DNA from: Lysobacteraceae bacterium | GTDB lineage: Bacteria > Pseudomonadota > Gammaproteobacteria > Xanthomonadales > Wenzhouxiangellaceae | Length of the DNA: 5,264 nt | Reading direction: 5' to 3' | NCBI GenBank assembly: GCA_020201235.1 | Contig: JAIVHD010000092.1 | Location: 1-5,264, forward strand | In this document: positions 1 to 4,627 of the stretch, piece after piece | How positions within the stretch are numbered: the stretch's first letter is position 1 | Layout of the letters: every line of letters starts with the position of its first letter | Position numbers and translations under genes: made by a program | Notes under the pieces: model-generated | What the model saw: the letters and a program-made list of their open reading frames with translations, nothing else | Databases searched by the model: none | What the model was told of the DNA's origin: nothing

Positions 1-2113
1 GCAGATAGGTCAGTAGTTCTCGAGTCGGTGGTGTGAGCACGACCACGCTGGCCTGTTCGAATCCAGCCGGGCGAGTTCGGGTGTGGTGGCGGTGTAGCCG
101 GCCAATGCGCTGCAGCAGCACGTCAATGGGTGCCAGATCTGTGATCAGCAGGTCAGCATCGATGTCCAGCGATTGTTCCAGCGTCTGAGTGCCGACGAGA
201 ATTCGACCCTGGCTGGGAGATTTCTTGCCAAAACTCGTTTCGACCGCGCGGTCCAGAATGCGCCTGTCGGGGGCTGCGTAACGACCGTGATGGAGACAGA
301 TGACACCGTCTCCGGCGCCGGCTCGAAAAAGAATCGGATCGTCCGTGCTCAACAGTGCCTCGATGGCGTGCTGGGCTTCAATGGCCGCGTTGACTGTATT
401 GCGAACCACAAGCACACGCGCGCCGCGGCGGGCGGCAGCCACGACTCGTTCGGCAATGCAAGTCGGTTCGTCCAGCCAGTCTCGGCACTCCACGCGCACC
501 GTTTTGGAACGATCGGAGCGCGGCAGGCCACGCTCCTCGCCATGATCGGTAATGCTGGGGTACGGTGCCTTTTGAGGGTGTTCATGGTGCCGGTCGCGAT
601 CATCACGGTTCAGCAGACGATCTCTGGTGGCCAGGCCAAGGGTTGCCGAAAGCAGCAGGGCATGCCCGCCAGCCTGTTGATGGCGCTGAAGAACGTTTTC
701 CAGAATCCGGGCCATGTAGGCATCGCTGGCATGAACCTCGTCAACGACCAGCAGGCTGCGCAAGGCGGCAAAACCGCGCAAGTGCGCATGTCGGGTCTGC
801 AGACCGGAAAGCAGCAGCTGGTCGATGGTGCCGACCGCGCAACAAGCGGCCAGGTATCGCTTGGTGTTCTCGGCCACCCAGCGCTTGTGAAGAATGGCCT
901 CGTCATTGCCGTCCGGCCACAGGACCTCGAAATTTGGCAGTACACCTTTTGCTTTAGCTTTGGCTTCGATTCCGTCAACCTGCCAATAGCCGGGCAGGGC
1001 CAGCAGCACATTGGGTCGTAGAGCTTCATCCGGAAATAGTCGATTGACAAATGTCCGCACCCGTTCTTCAATTTGCACCGCTGACACCCGTGTGGGCAGC
1101 AGGAAGGCCAGGGAGTCCACTTTGCCTTGCTCGAAAAGCGTCTTGAATCGCCAAAGTGCGGCTTCGGTCTTGCCGCTGCCCGTTTCCGACTCAGCGATGA
1201 CGAGGCGGCCCAGATTTTCGCTGCCCAGCGCGGCCTGGAGGCCGGTGGGCTCGAAGGCCCGCCCGGCATCTTGAAAAATGTCGCCAAAACCAGGCGAGCG
1301 TTGCCGCAGATCCTCGCGCATCGCCTCAACATCAATACACATGGCGCGCAACAGGTGGGTGGCTCTTTCGACAGCCTTCGGCCAGCGCTCCAGACCATCG
1401 GCCAGATCATAGGGAAACGCATGCGGCCGACTATCAGAGCCGATCCAGTCGGCCAGAGAGACCAGGCCGGCAAAAGCATGAACGAACTCGGGTTGCTGGG
1501 GCATCGGGTCCGCGCTCTCGGCAAAAGCATTCGGAAACAGACTCCGGGCCGCTGCACCCATTGCTTCTAGATTGGTCCAGGGGTCATAGCCGGGGACCGC
1601 CGACCAGGTTTGATGTTGCTGGGGGAGGGGGTGCTTTGCGGTGTTGGCAAAGTTCAGCGGGCGGCCGTGGTGCGAAACGGCAGCAAGCCAGAGGTCCAGC
1701 CCACCCCAGTTGTCAATTTCACCAATGCAGACAGACTCGGCAAGCCGCCGGCAGCGCTCAGTGTGATGCAAGAGCGCGCCAAGAATTGCAGTGTGACCGC
1801 ATTCGATTCCAGAACCACCGATGCTTGCTGACTTCAATAGCCTGGCCCGATCCTCGCCGCTAAGGCACTTCGACTGGAAGCCGGTGCAGGTTTTTCCGAG
1901 ATCGTGCAGGAAGGCCAGCAATGACAAGCGGTCAAGATCGATTTGATCGAGATCCCGCCCTGCCAGACGCTGCATTCGATGCCGGTGTGTGGGGAGATTC
2001 AGAAATGCCCGCGCGATGGCAGCCACATCAATACTGTGTTCGAGTAGGCCCAGCCGGTCAATCAGGGCACCCTCGTCATTCTTTTTCAGTTTTCCCCAGG
2101 CTTCCTTCCGCAT
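1..2113 (-). CDS. cas3: CRISPR-associated HD nuclease/helicase Cas3, type I (3' end beyond window)
   Basis: Cas3 is the effector of type I CRISPR systems: Cascade recruits it to an R-loop, where its HD domain nicks and degrades DNA while the SF2 helicase translocates using ATP. Reading minus from ATG at 2113, I translate 704 codons without a stop, to the window edge. The HD residues are complete: H26 (LLEHSIDVA), H70-D71 (FLHDLGK), H107, H148-H149 (SHHG) and D222 (LADW). Helicase motifs follow in order: Walker A ETGSGKT (310-316), DEVH box VVDEVH (456-461), SAT (489-491), GTQTLEQSLDIDADLL (641-656) and motif VI QRIGRLHRH (668-676). Cas3 is usually about 850-950 residues, so the C-terminal part lies outside. 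AAGGGG (2125-2120) sits 6 bases before the ATG and fixes the start. The N-terminal HD argues against subtype I-G. I-E is my best guess, supported mainly by the nearby I-E-like repeat; no cas8 is visible to prove it. Confidence 0.95.
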   Translation of the reverse strand, partial: MRKEAWGKLKKNDEGALIDRLGLLEHSIDVAAIARAFLNLPTHRHRMQRLAGRDLDQIDLDRLSLLAFLHDLGKTCTGFQSKCLSGEDRARLLKSASIGGSGIECGHTAILGALLHHTERCRRLAESVCIGEIDNWGGLDLWLAAVSHHGRPLNFANTAKHPLPQQHQTWSAVPGYDPWTNLEAMGAAARSLFPNAFAESADPMPQQPEFVHAFAGLVSLADWIGSDSRPHAFPYDLADGLERWPKAVERATHLLRAMCIDVEAMREDLRQRSPGFGDIFQDAGRAFEPTGLQAALGSENLGRLVIAESETGSGKTEAALWRFKTLFEQGKVDSLAFLLPTRVSAVQIEERVRTFVNRLFPDEALRPNVLLALPGYWQVDGIEAKAKAKGVLPNFEVLWPDGNDEAILHKRWVAENTKRYLAACCAVGTIDQLLLSGLQTRHAHLRGFAALRSLLVVDEVHASDAYMARILENVLQRHQQAGGHALLLSATLGLATRDRLLNRDDRDRHHEHPQKAPYPSITDHGEERGLPRSDRSKTVRVECRDWLDEPTCIAERVVAAARRGARVLVVRNTVNAAIEAQHAIEALLSTDDPILFRAGAGDGVICLHHGRYAAPDRRILDRAVETSFGKKSPSQGRILVGTQTLEQSLDIDADLLITDLAPIDVLLQRIGRLHRHHTRTRPAGFEQASVVVLTPPTRELLTYL

Positions 2114-2134
2114 CGTGATCCCCTTAACCTGTTC

Positions 2135-2161
2135 TCATCATGACCGATGTAGTCATGATGA
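2135..2161. promoter_or_regulatory. Perfect 10-7-10 inverted repeat upstream of cas3 (candidate operator)
   Basis: TCATCATGAC (2135-2144) and GTCATGATGA (2152-2161) are exact reverse complements separated by the 7 bases CGATGTA. The element ends 21 bases before the cas3 ATG and 9 bases before its Shine-Dalgarno, so a protein bound there would block transcription into cas3 or act just downstream of its promoter. Ten perfectly matched base pairs with a centre-to-centre spacing of 17 bp suits a dimeric regulator. The cognate regulator is unknown. As RNA it could also form a stem-loop in the cas3 leader. Confidence 0.6.
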
Positions 2162-2169
2162 TTCAAGGT

Positions 2170-2188
2170 ATTCTCAAAAGCTGAGAAT
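2170..2188. promoter_or_regulatory. Perfect 7-5-7 inverted repeat upstream of cas3
   Basis: ATTCTCA (2170-2176) and TGAGAAT (2182-2188) are exact reverse complements with a 5-base spacer, lying 57 bases upstream of the cas3 ATG. The hexamer TTCTCA recurs at 2132-2137 and 2348-2353, so it may be a repeated half-site. A TTGAGA on the minus strand overlaps this element and could be a -35 box, but no acceptable -10 lies 16-18 bases after it. Function is inferred from position only. Confidence 0.45.
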
Positions 2189-2339
2189 CACCGCATCTTT
2201 GGGTTCATGGTCGGCCATGCGGTTAATGAGTGCCTGTACGAAAACCCCGGTTTGCAACAAAGGTCGACTGGCAAACTCGGGCACTCAGCGGAAATGTTCG
2301 GCGTGACCGCAGCTCTTGCGGCGCGCGGCAGTGTTATAT

Positions 2340-2358
2340 GAAAACAATTCTCATTTTT
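2340..2358. promoter_or_regulatory. Possible Fur-like box
   Basis: The 19 bases from G2340 (GAAAACAATTCTCATTTTT) match the classical Fur consensus at 12 of 19 positions. The core AATTCTCATT resembles proteobacterial Fur sites containing ATTCTCATT. It lies 227 bases upstream of cas3 and about 340 bases upstream of alkB, which is far for direct control of either. AlkB is a di-iron enzyme, so iron control would make sense, but this is a guess from a degenerate AT-rich motif. Confidence 0.22.
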
Positions 2359-2458
2359 GGTGATCCGCAGACGCGCCTCTCCTGTCAGCGAAGCATAAGA
2401 TGGACCCGACGCGCTTATCAGGCGGCTTTTTGGTCGGGATCATGGCGTCGTCGCGCCC

Positions 2459-2487
2459 GAACCCATCCCCGCTCGCGCGGGGGAGGC
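2459..2487 (-). repeat. Orphan type I-E-like CRISPR repeat (single copy)
   Basis: Read on the minus strand this is a 29-base unit with a 5-base 5' flank, the stem CCCCGC, loop GCGA, stem GCGGGG, then an 8-base tail beginning ATGG. This is the 5 + 16 + 8 layout of the E. coli I-E repeat. Compared base by base with that repeat, 19 of 29 positions agree, and 17 of 18 agree across the core from the first A of the reverse-strand ATCCCC through the second stem. No second good copy sits 61 bases to either side, so this is not an array. It may be a decayed remnant, a mini-CRISPR, or a coincidental GC-rich hairpin. It lies 346 bases upstream of the cas3 start. Confidence 0.5.
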
Positions 2488-2567
2488 GATCTACGCTTGC
2501 ACGCTGTCGTTATTCGTGAGATCGAACACCGTTGCGCCCGGTGCCGAGAATAGCGAGTTGCCCGGCA

Positions 2568-2596
2568 TCGTTTTGGTTTCTTTCTGGGCTTATACT
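2568..2596 (+). promoter_or_regulatory. Weak candidate sigma-70 promoter for alkB
   Basis: TATACT (2591-2596) matches five of six consensus -10 positions. Seventeen bases upstream lies TCGTTT (2568-2573), a poor -35. Transcription would start near 2603, giving a leader of about 95 bases that contains the whole hairpin at 2630-2679. The weak -35 suggests an activator or a different promoter. Alkane hydroxylase genes are commonly regulated by substrate-responsive activators or repressors, but none is in view. Confidence 0.35.
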
Positions 2597-2629
2597 GGCT
2601 TTTTAAGCTGCTTTGGGAATCCCGGTAAA

Positions 2630-2679
2630 CCCGGCTTGTTTGCCACCCCTCGCGATGGTGGGGTGGTGAATAAGCCGGG
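2630..2679 (+). promoter_or_regulatory. Long 20-bp hairpin in the alkB leader
   Basis: The arm 2630-2649 (CCCGGCTTGTTTGCCACCCC) pairs along all 20 positions with 2660-2679, using 17 Watson-Crick and 3 G-U pairs (counting as RNA), around a 10-base loop at 2650-2659. The hairpin ends two bases before the AAAGAAGG Shine-Dalgarno (2682-2689) of alkB, with no U-tract after it, so it is not a standard terminator. Plausible roles are a translational control structure, an mRNA-stabilising 5' stem, or a remnant of a palindromic mobile repeat. The G-U pairs suggest an RNA-level rather than a DNA-level role. Confidence 0.65.
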
Positions 2680-2697
2680 GTAAAGAAGGCCGGTTCG

Positions 2698-3822
2698 ATG
2701 GAGACCACAATGCACTCGCCTCAAAAAATGTCCCGAGGATCATCGACGGTGCCACCTGTCCGAACCCGGCTGCGCCCACTGAGCTACTGGCTGGTCTTTA
2801 CTGTCCCGGCGCTGATGCCGCTGTCGTGGTGGCTGATTCAGGTCACTGGCAGTTTCTTGTGGGCCGGGTTGCCGATCGTGTGGTTGTACGGGCTGCTGCC
2901 CTTGGCCGACGGGCTGATTGGCCGCGATCGTCATCCGCCGGTGGATGCGCAGGACACCTGGTTGAATCGCCGCCTCGTGCCCTGGTTGTGCCTGCCGGTG
3001 CAAATTGCCGTGGTGTTTGGATCGCTGGCCGTGCTGCCGGCGATGCCGTGGTGGGCGGGCATCATGTGGGTGCTTTCGCTGGGCTACGTCGGCGGTGTTC
3101 TGGCCATCAACGTCGCGCACGAGTTAATCCATCGCCGAAGTTGGCTGGACCGTACCATTGGCGGGCTTTTGCTGAGCACGGTCAACTACGCGACGTTCAA
3201 GATTGAGCACGTTAGAGGCCACCATGTCTGGGTGGCAACCGAAAACGACCCTTCCTCGGCGGCGCGCGGCGACGTCGTCTACCGTTTTGTGCCCCGGGCG
3301 TTGATCCGGAACACGATTAATGGCTGGCGACTCGAGGCCGATCGCCTGAATCGTCTTGGAAAATCAGCGATCTCGCTTCGAAACGAGTTGATCGGCTGGC
3401 AAATGGTCGTGATCGTGTTCGCCGTGGCGGCCTGGTTTGTTGCCGGCTGGATCGGCCTGGCCGGCTTTATCGGTCAGGGCCTGATCGCGGCCGCTTCACT
3501 GGAAGTCATCAACTACGTCGAACACTACGGACTGAAGCGAGCGCAACTCGAAAACGGCCGCTACGAACGTCCCATGCCGCGGCATTCGTGGAATTCGGAT
3601 TTCTGGCTAAGCAACGGTATTTTGCTACAACTGCAGCGCCACTCTGACCATCACGCCTTCCCGAGCCGGCCTTACACCCAACTCCGAAGCTGGCCCGGTG
3701 CGCCGCAACTGCCGTTTGGTTACTCAGCCATGCTACCGCTGGCCTTGATCCCACCGCTGTTCCGCCGAGTTATTCACCCTAGACTAGACCGGCAACAGCA
3801 AATTTCGAACAAACCCGGTTGA
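2698..3822 (+). CDS. alkB: Alkane 1-monooxygenase (AlkB-type membrane di-iron hydroxylase)
   Basis: AlkB enzymes sit in the inner membrane and oxidise the terminal methyl group of n-alkanes to 1-alkanols, using O2 and electrons from rubredoxin. The 374-residue product is slightly shorter than the roughly 400-residue P. putida GPo1 enzyme and is intact. All signature elements are present: histidine box 1 HELIHR (141-146), box 2 EHVRGHH (170-176) followed by VATENDPSSA, the NYVEHYGL motif (272-279) and box 3 LQRHSDHH (312-319). Hydrophobic segments lie near 28-50, 52-72, 93-115, 117-139, 233-270 and 342-358. Start choice: ATG 2698 has AAAGAAGG 8 bases upstream. ATG 2710 (Met5) also has GGAG 6 bases upstream, so four residues are uncertain. 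No rubredoxin gene adjoins it. The stop codon lies inside the -35 box of the tRNA promoter, with no terminator between. Substrate chain length cannot be read from the sequence. Confidence 0.93.
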   Translation: METTMHSPQKMSRGSSTVPPVRTRLRPLSYWLVFTVPALMPLSWWLIQVTGSFLWAGLPIVWLYGLLPLADGLIGRDRHPPVDAQDTWLNRRLVPWLCLPVQIAVVFGSLAVLPAMPWWAGIMWVLSLGYVGGVLAINVAHELIHRRSWLDRTIGGLLLSTVNYATFKIEHVRGHHVWVATENDPSSAARGDVVYRFVPRALIRNTINGWRLEADRLNRLGKSAISLRNELIGWQMVVIVFAVAAWFVAGWIGLAGFIGQGLIAAASLEVINYVEHYGLKRAQLENGRYERPMPRHSWNSDFWLSNGILLQLQRHSDHHAFPSRPYTQLRSWPGAPQLPFGYSAMLPLALIPPLFRRVIHPRLDRQQQISNKPG

Positions 3823-3847
3823 CATTTCAAACCTTCTCTACGACAAT
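3819..3847 (+). promoter_or_regulatory. Sigma-70 promoter of tRNA-Arg
   Basis: A perfect -35 TTGACA (3819-3824) is followed after 17 bases by GACAAT (3842-3847), four of six matches to the -10. The GC-rich discriminator AGCGGGC follows, a feature typical of stable-RNA promoters under stringent control. Transcription should start around 3854, about 9 bases before the mature tRNA. The -35 overlaps the alkB TGA stop (3820-3822). Confidence 0.8.
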
Positions 3848-3862
3848 AGCGGGCTTGACAAC

Positions 3863-3939
3863 GCGCCCGTAGCTCAGTTGGATAGAGTACCTGGCTACGA
3901 ACCAGGCGGTCGGAGGTTCGAATCCTTCCGGGCGCGCCA
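3863..3939 (+). tRNA. tRNA-Arg, anticodon ACG
   Basis: The 77-base cloverleaf is complete: acceptor GCGCCCG pairs with CGGGCGC, D arm starts GCTC, anticodon stem CCTGG/CCAGG encloses loop CTACGAA with anticodon ACG at 3897-3899, the variable loop is short, and the T arm GGAGG-TTCGAAT-CCTTC has one G-U pair. Discriminator G3936 and CCA 3937-3939 are encoded. In bacteria A34 of this tRNA is deaminated to inosine by TadA so that it reads CGU, CGC and CGA. It has its own promoter and terminator. The 3' end does not recur further right as a direct repeat, so no integrated element using it as an attachment site is seen. Confidence 0.97.
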
Positions 3940-3949
3940 ATCAAAAGAC

Positions 3950-3978
3950 AAAGGCTCCGCGAAAGCGGGGCCTTTTTT
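3950..3978 (+). terminator. Intrinsic terminator of tRNA-Arg
   Basis: AAAGGCTCCGC (3950-3960) pairs with GCGGGGCCTTT (3965-3975) across 11 bp with one G-U, closed by a GAAA tetraloop, and six T residues run 3973-3978. It starts 10 bases after the CCA end of the tRNA. The flanking bases extend into a much longer inverted repeat that includes the tRNA 3' end. Confidence 0.92.
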
Positions 3979-4087
3979 GATGGCGCGCCCCGGTGCCCGG
4001 CGCAAGCCCGTCCACCTCTGCTGCGGCGGCGGCATGACGCGCATGTATTCGGGTGCCGCCTCAAAGTTTCGATAGGGGGCGGCGGTC

Positions 4088-4119
4088 TCGGAAAATTCCT
4101 ACGCCGGGCGGTTTTCCGA
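4088..4119. repeat. Perfect 8-bp inverted repeat
   Basis: TCGGAAAA (4088-4095) and TTTTCCGA (4112-4119) are exact reverse complements with a 16-base GC-rich loop. It lies 15 bases upstream of the terminator at 4135-4163. It could be a stem in a small RNA ending at that terminator, or a weak bidirectional structure. No protein gene explains it. Confidence 0.4.
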
Positions 4120-4134
4120 TAGACAGCGGGCAGC

Positions 4135-4163
4135 GGGGCCGCCTCCGGGCGGCCTCTTTTGTT
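4135..4163 (+). terminator. Intrinsic terminator without an assigned gene
   Basis: GGGGCCGCC (4135-4143) pairs with GGCGGCCTC (4148-4156) over 9 bp including one G-U, around loop TCCG, followed by TTTTGTT. It is too far (157 bases) beyond the tRNA's own terminator to be needed there. It either backs that terminator up, insulates the downstream operon, or ends an unannotated small transcript from 3979-4134. Confidence 0.8.
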
Positions 4164-4268
4164 GTCCAAGTGCCTAAAGTTTGCCGAATTCGATAATTCG
4201 TTAGGGTATCCTTCACGCGGAGTTCACATAAATGGCTGAGAGCGAAAATGGGATGGCATGAGGGGAAC

Positions 4269-4298
4269 TTGACGGGGGTGCGCACCGTCTATTACTAT
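4269..4298 (+). promoter_or_regulatory. Promoter of the DUF4258/XRE operon
   Basis: TTGACG (4269-4274, five of six to the -35 consensus) is followed after 18 bases by TACTAT (4293-4298, four of six to the -10). Transcription would start around 4305, about 20 bases before the first ATG, a short leader. The palindrome GGTGCGCACC at 4277-4286 lies between the two boxes, as expected for repression by the module's own HTH protein. Confidence 0.6.
4277..4286. promoter_or_regulatory. Palindrome between -35 and -10 (candidate operator)
   Basis: GGTGCGCACC is a perfect 10-bp palindrome placed within the promoter spacer. Toxin-antitoxin operons are commonly autorepressed by the antitoxin at such sites. 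Binding is inferred from position only. Confidence 0.4.
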
Positions 4299-4299
4299 A

Positions 4300-4316
4300 C
4301 CGTTAATATTTAATGG
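4300..4316. promoter_or_regulatory. Imperfect palindrome before the DUF4258 start (candidate operator)
   Basis: CCGTTAA (4300-4306) and TTAATGG (4310-4316) are reverse complements at six of seven positions, separated by TAT. The element covers the predicted transcription start and ends 9 bases before the ATG. It could be a second operator for the HTH protein. Alternatively its AT-rich character is just initiation-region sequence. Confidence 0.4.
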
Positions 4317-4325
4317 TTTGGCCTG

Positions 4326-4616
4326 ATGTCTCCGGCTGAGGCCAAGCGGCTAATTTCAGAGATTGCACAGGAATCTGAGCGCGTATTTATTAGCCCGCAC
4401 GCTCAGGAAAGGATGGACGACCACGGGATTGATCGACTGGATGTTCAGCGATGCCTGATCAATGGAACTATAGAAGAAGGACCATACAACCCAAAAATAG
4501 CCTCGACAAATTGGCGGGTCAGAATGGCTGGCGTTGTCGCAGGACAGAGAATAAAGGTTGTAGCTGAGATTGCCGAGAACGACGCAGAGCAGGTGATTGT
4601 CATTACGGCGTTCTAA
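4326..4616 (+). CDS. DUF4258 protein, probable toxin of a type II toxin-antitoxin pair
   Basis: The 96-residue product fits the DUF4258 pattern: HAQERM (25-30), GI (34-35), V40, L44 and NG (46-47), then the C-terminal beta strands RIKVVAEI (75-82) and VIVITAF (90-96) that end the domain. DUF4258 proteins are small and often encoded next to an HTH antitoxin. I infer a toxin role from the family and the operon; the target is unknown, though RNase activity like that of MqsR or HigB is possible. ATG 4326 is the only ATG start after the in-frame TAA at 4311, and its Shine-Dalgarno is weak, so translation may be low. Toxin-first order resembles mqsRA and higBA. Codon use (AGA, ATA, AAA) is more AT-rich than in cas3 or alkB, which suggests acquisition by transfer. 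Confidence 0.8.
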   Translation: MSPAEAKRLISEIAQESERVFISPHAQERMDDHGIDRLDVQRCLINGTIEEGPYNPKIASTNWRVRMAGVVAGQRIKVVAEIAENDAEQVIVITAF

Positions 4617-4627
4617 AGGAGTGTGAA

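Larger units (their letters stand above)
2114..2697. other. Divergent cas3-alkB intergenic region, no convincing gene
   Basis: This 584-base gap separates the leftward cas3 start from the rightward alkB start, so it should hold both promoters. The longest open frame (2230-2553, plus) encodes an Arg/Trp-rich sequence that includes the I-E-like repeat read as HPRSRGGG. It has no plausible ribosome binding site or recognisable domain, so I do not call it a gene. What is visible is regulatory-type structure: inverted repeats at 2135-2161 and 2170-2188, a short palindrome CATGG-TCGG-CCATG at 2206-2219, a Fur-like sequence at 2340-2358, a lone repeat at 2459-2487 and a long hairpin at 2630-2679. 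I could not identify a good sigma-70 promoter for cas3. Confidence 0.7.
3979..4325. other. Intergenic region between tRNA-Arg and the DUF4258/XRE operon
   Basis: No convincing protein gene lies in these 347 bases. Open frames on either strand are either antisense to the tRNA or low-complexity Arg/Pro-rich. The left part (to about 4160) is very GC-rich and ends in a strong terminator. The right part (from about 4165) is clearly more AT-rich and carries a short palindrome CGAATT-CGAT-AATTCG (4185-4200), a nine-codon mini-ORF at 4232-4261 with GGAG 9 bases upstream, and the promoter of the next operon. The composition change near 4165 may mark the left boundary of acquired DNA. Confidence 0.6.

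Noticed and set aside
173..1021. Long plus-strand open frame of 282 codons
   Set aside because: It lies entirely opposite the cas3 reading frame, which has all HD and helicase motifs. The antisense product shows no family pattern.
610..1557. Minus-strand open frame of 315 codons
   Set aside because: Same strand as cas3 but a different frame. Its Cys/Arg/Pro-rich product is a shadow of a GC-rich gene.
2398..2426. Possible further CRISPR repeat 61 bases left of the lone repeat
   Set aside because: Only scattered agreement and no CCCCGC/GCGGGG stem, so an array is not supported.
2230..2553. 107-codon plus-strand frame in the cas3-alkB gap
   Set aside because: No ribosome binding site and no domain. 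It reads through the CRISPR-like repeat, a common source of false ORFs.
3855..3860. Second TTGACA just before the tRNA
   Set aside because: Its -10 would fall inside the tRNA (TTGGAT at 3878-3883), whereas the upstream promoter has correct spacing and a stable-RNA discriminator.
3863..3939. tRNA-Arg as an attachment site of an integrated element
   Set aside because: No direct repeat of the tRNA 3' end and no integrase are present in the window; only an inverted copy lies beside it.
3878..4075. 65-codon plus-strand frame starting inside the tRNA
   Set aside because: It overlaps tRNA-Arg and its terminator and has no ribosome binding site.
3774..4169. 131-codon minus-strand frame containing GRIRTSDRLVRSQVLYPTELRAR
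   Set aside because: This is the familiar spurious translation of the strand opposite a tRNA gene.
4061..4285. 74-codon minus-strand frame across the second terminator
   Set aside because: It reads through a strong terminator and the opposing promoter region and has no recognisable domain.
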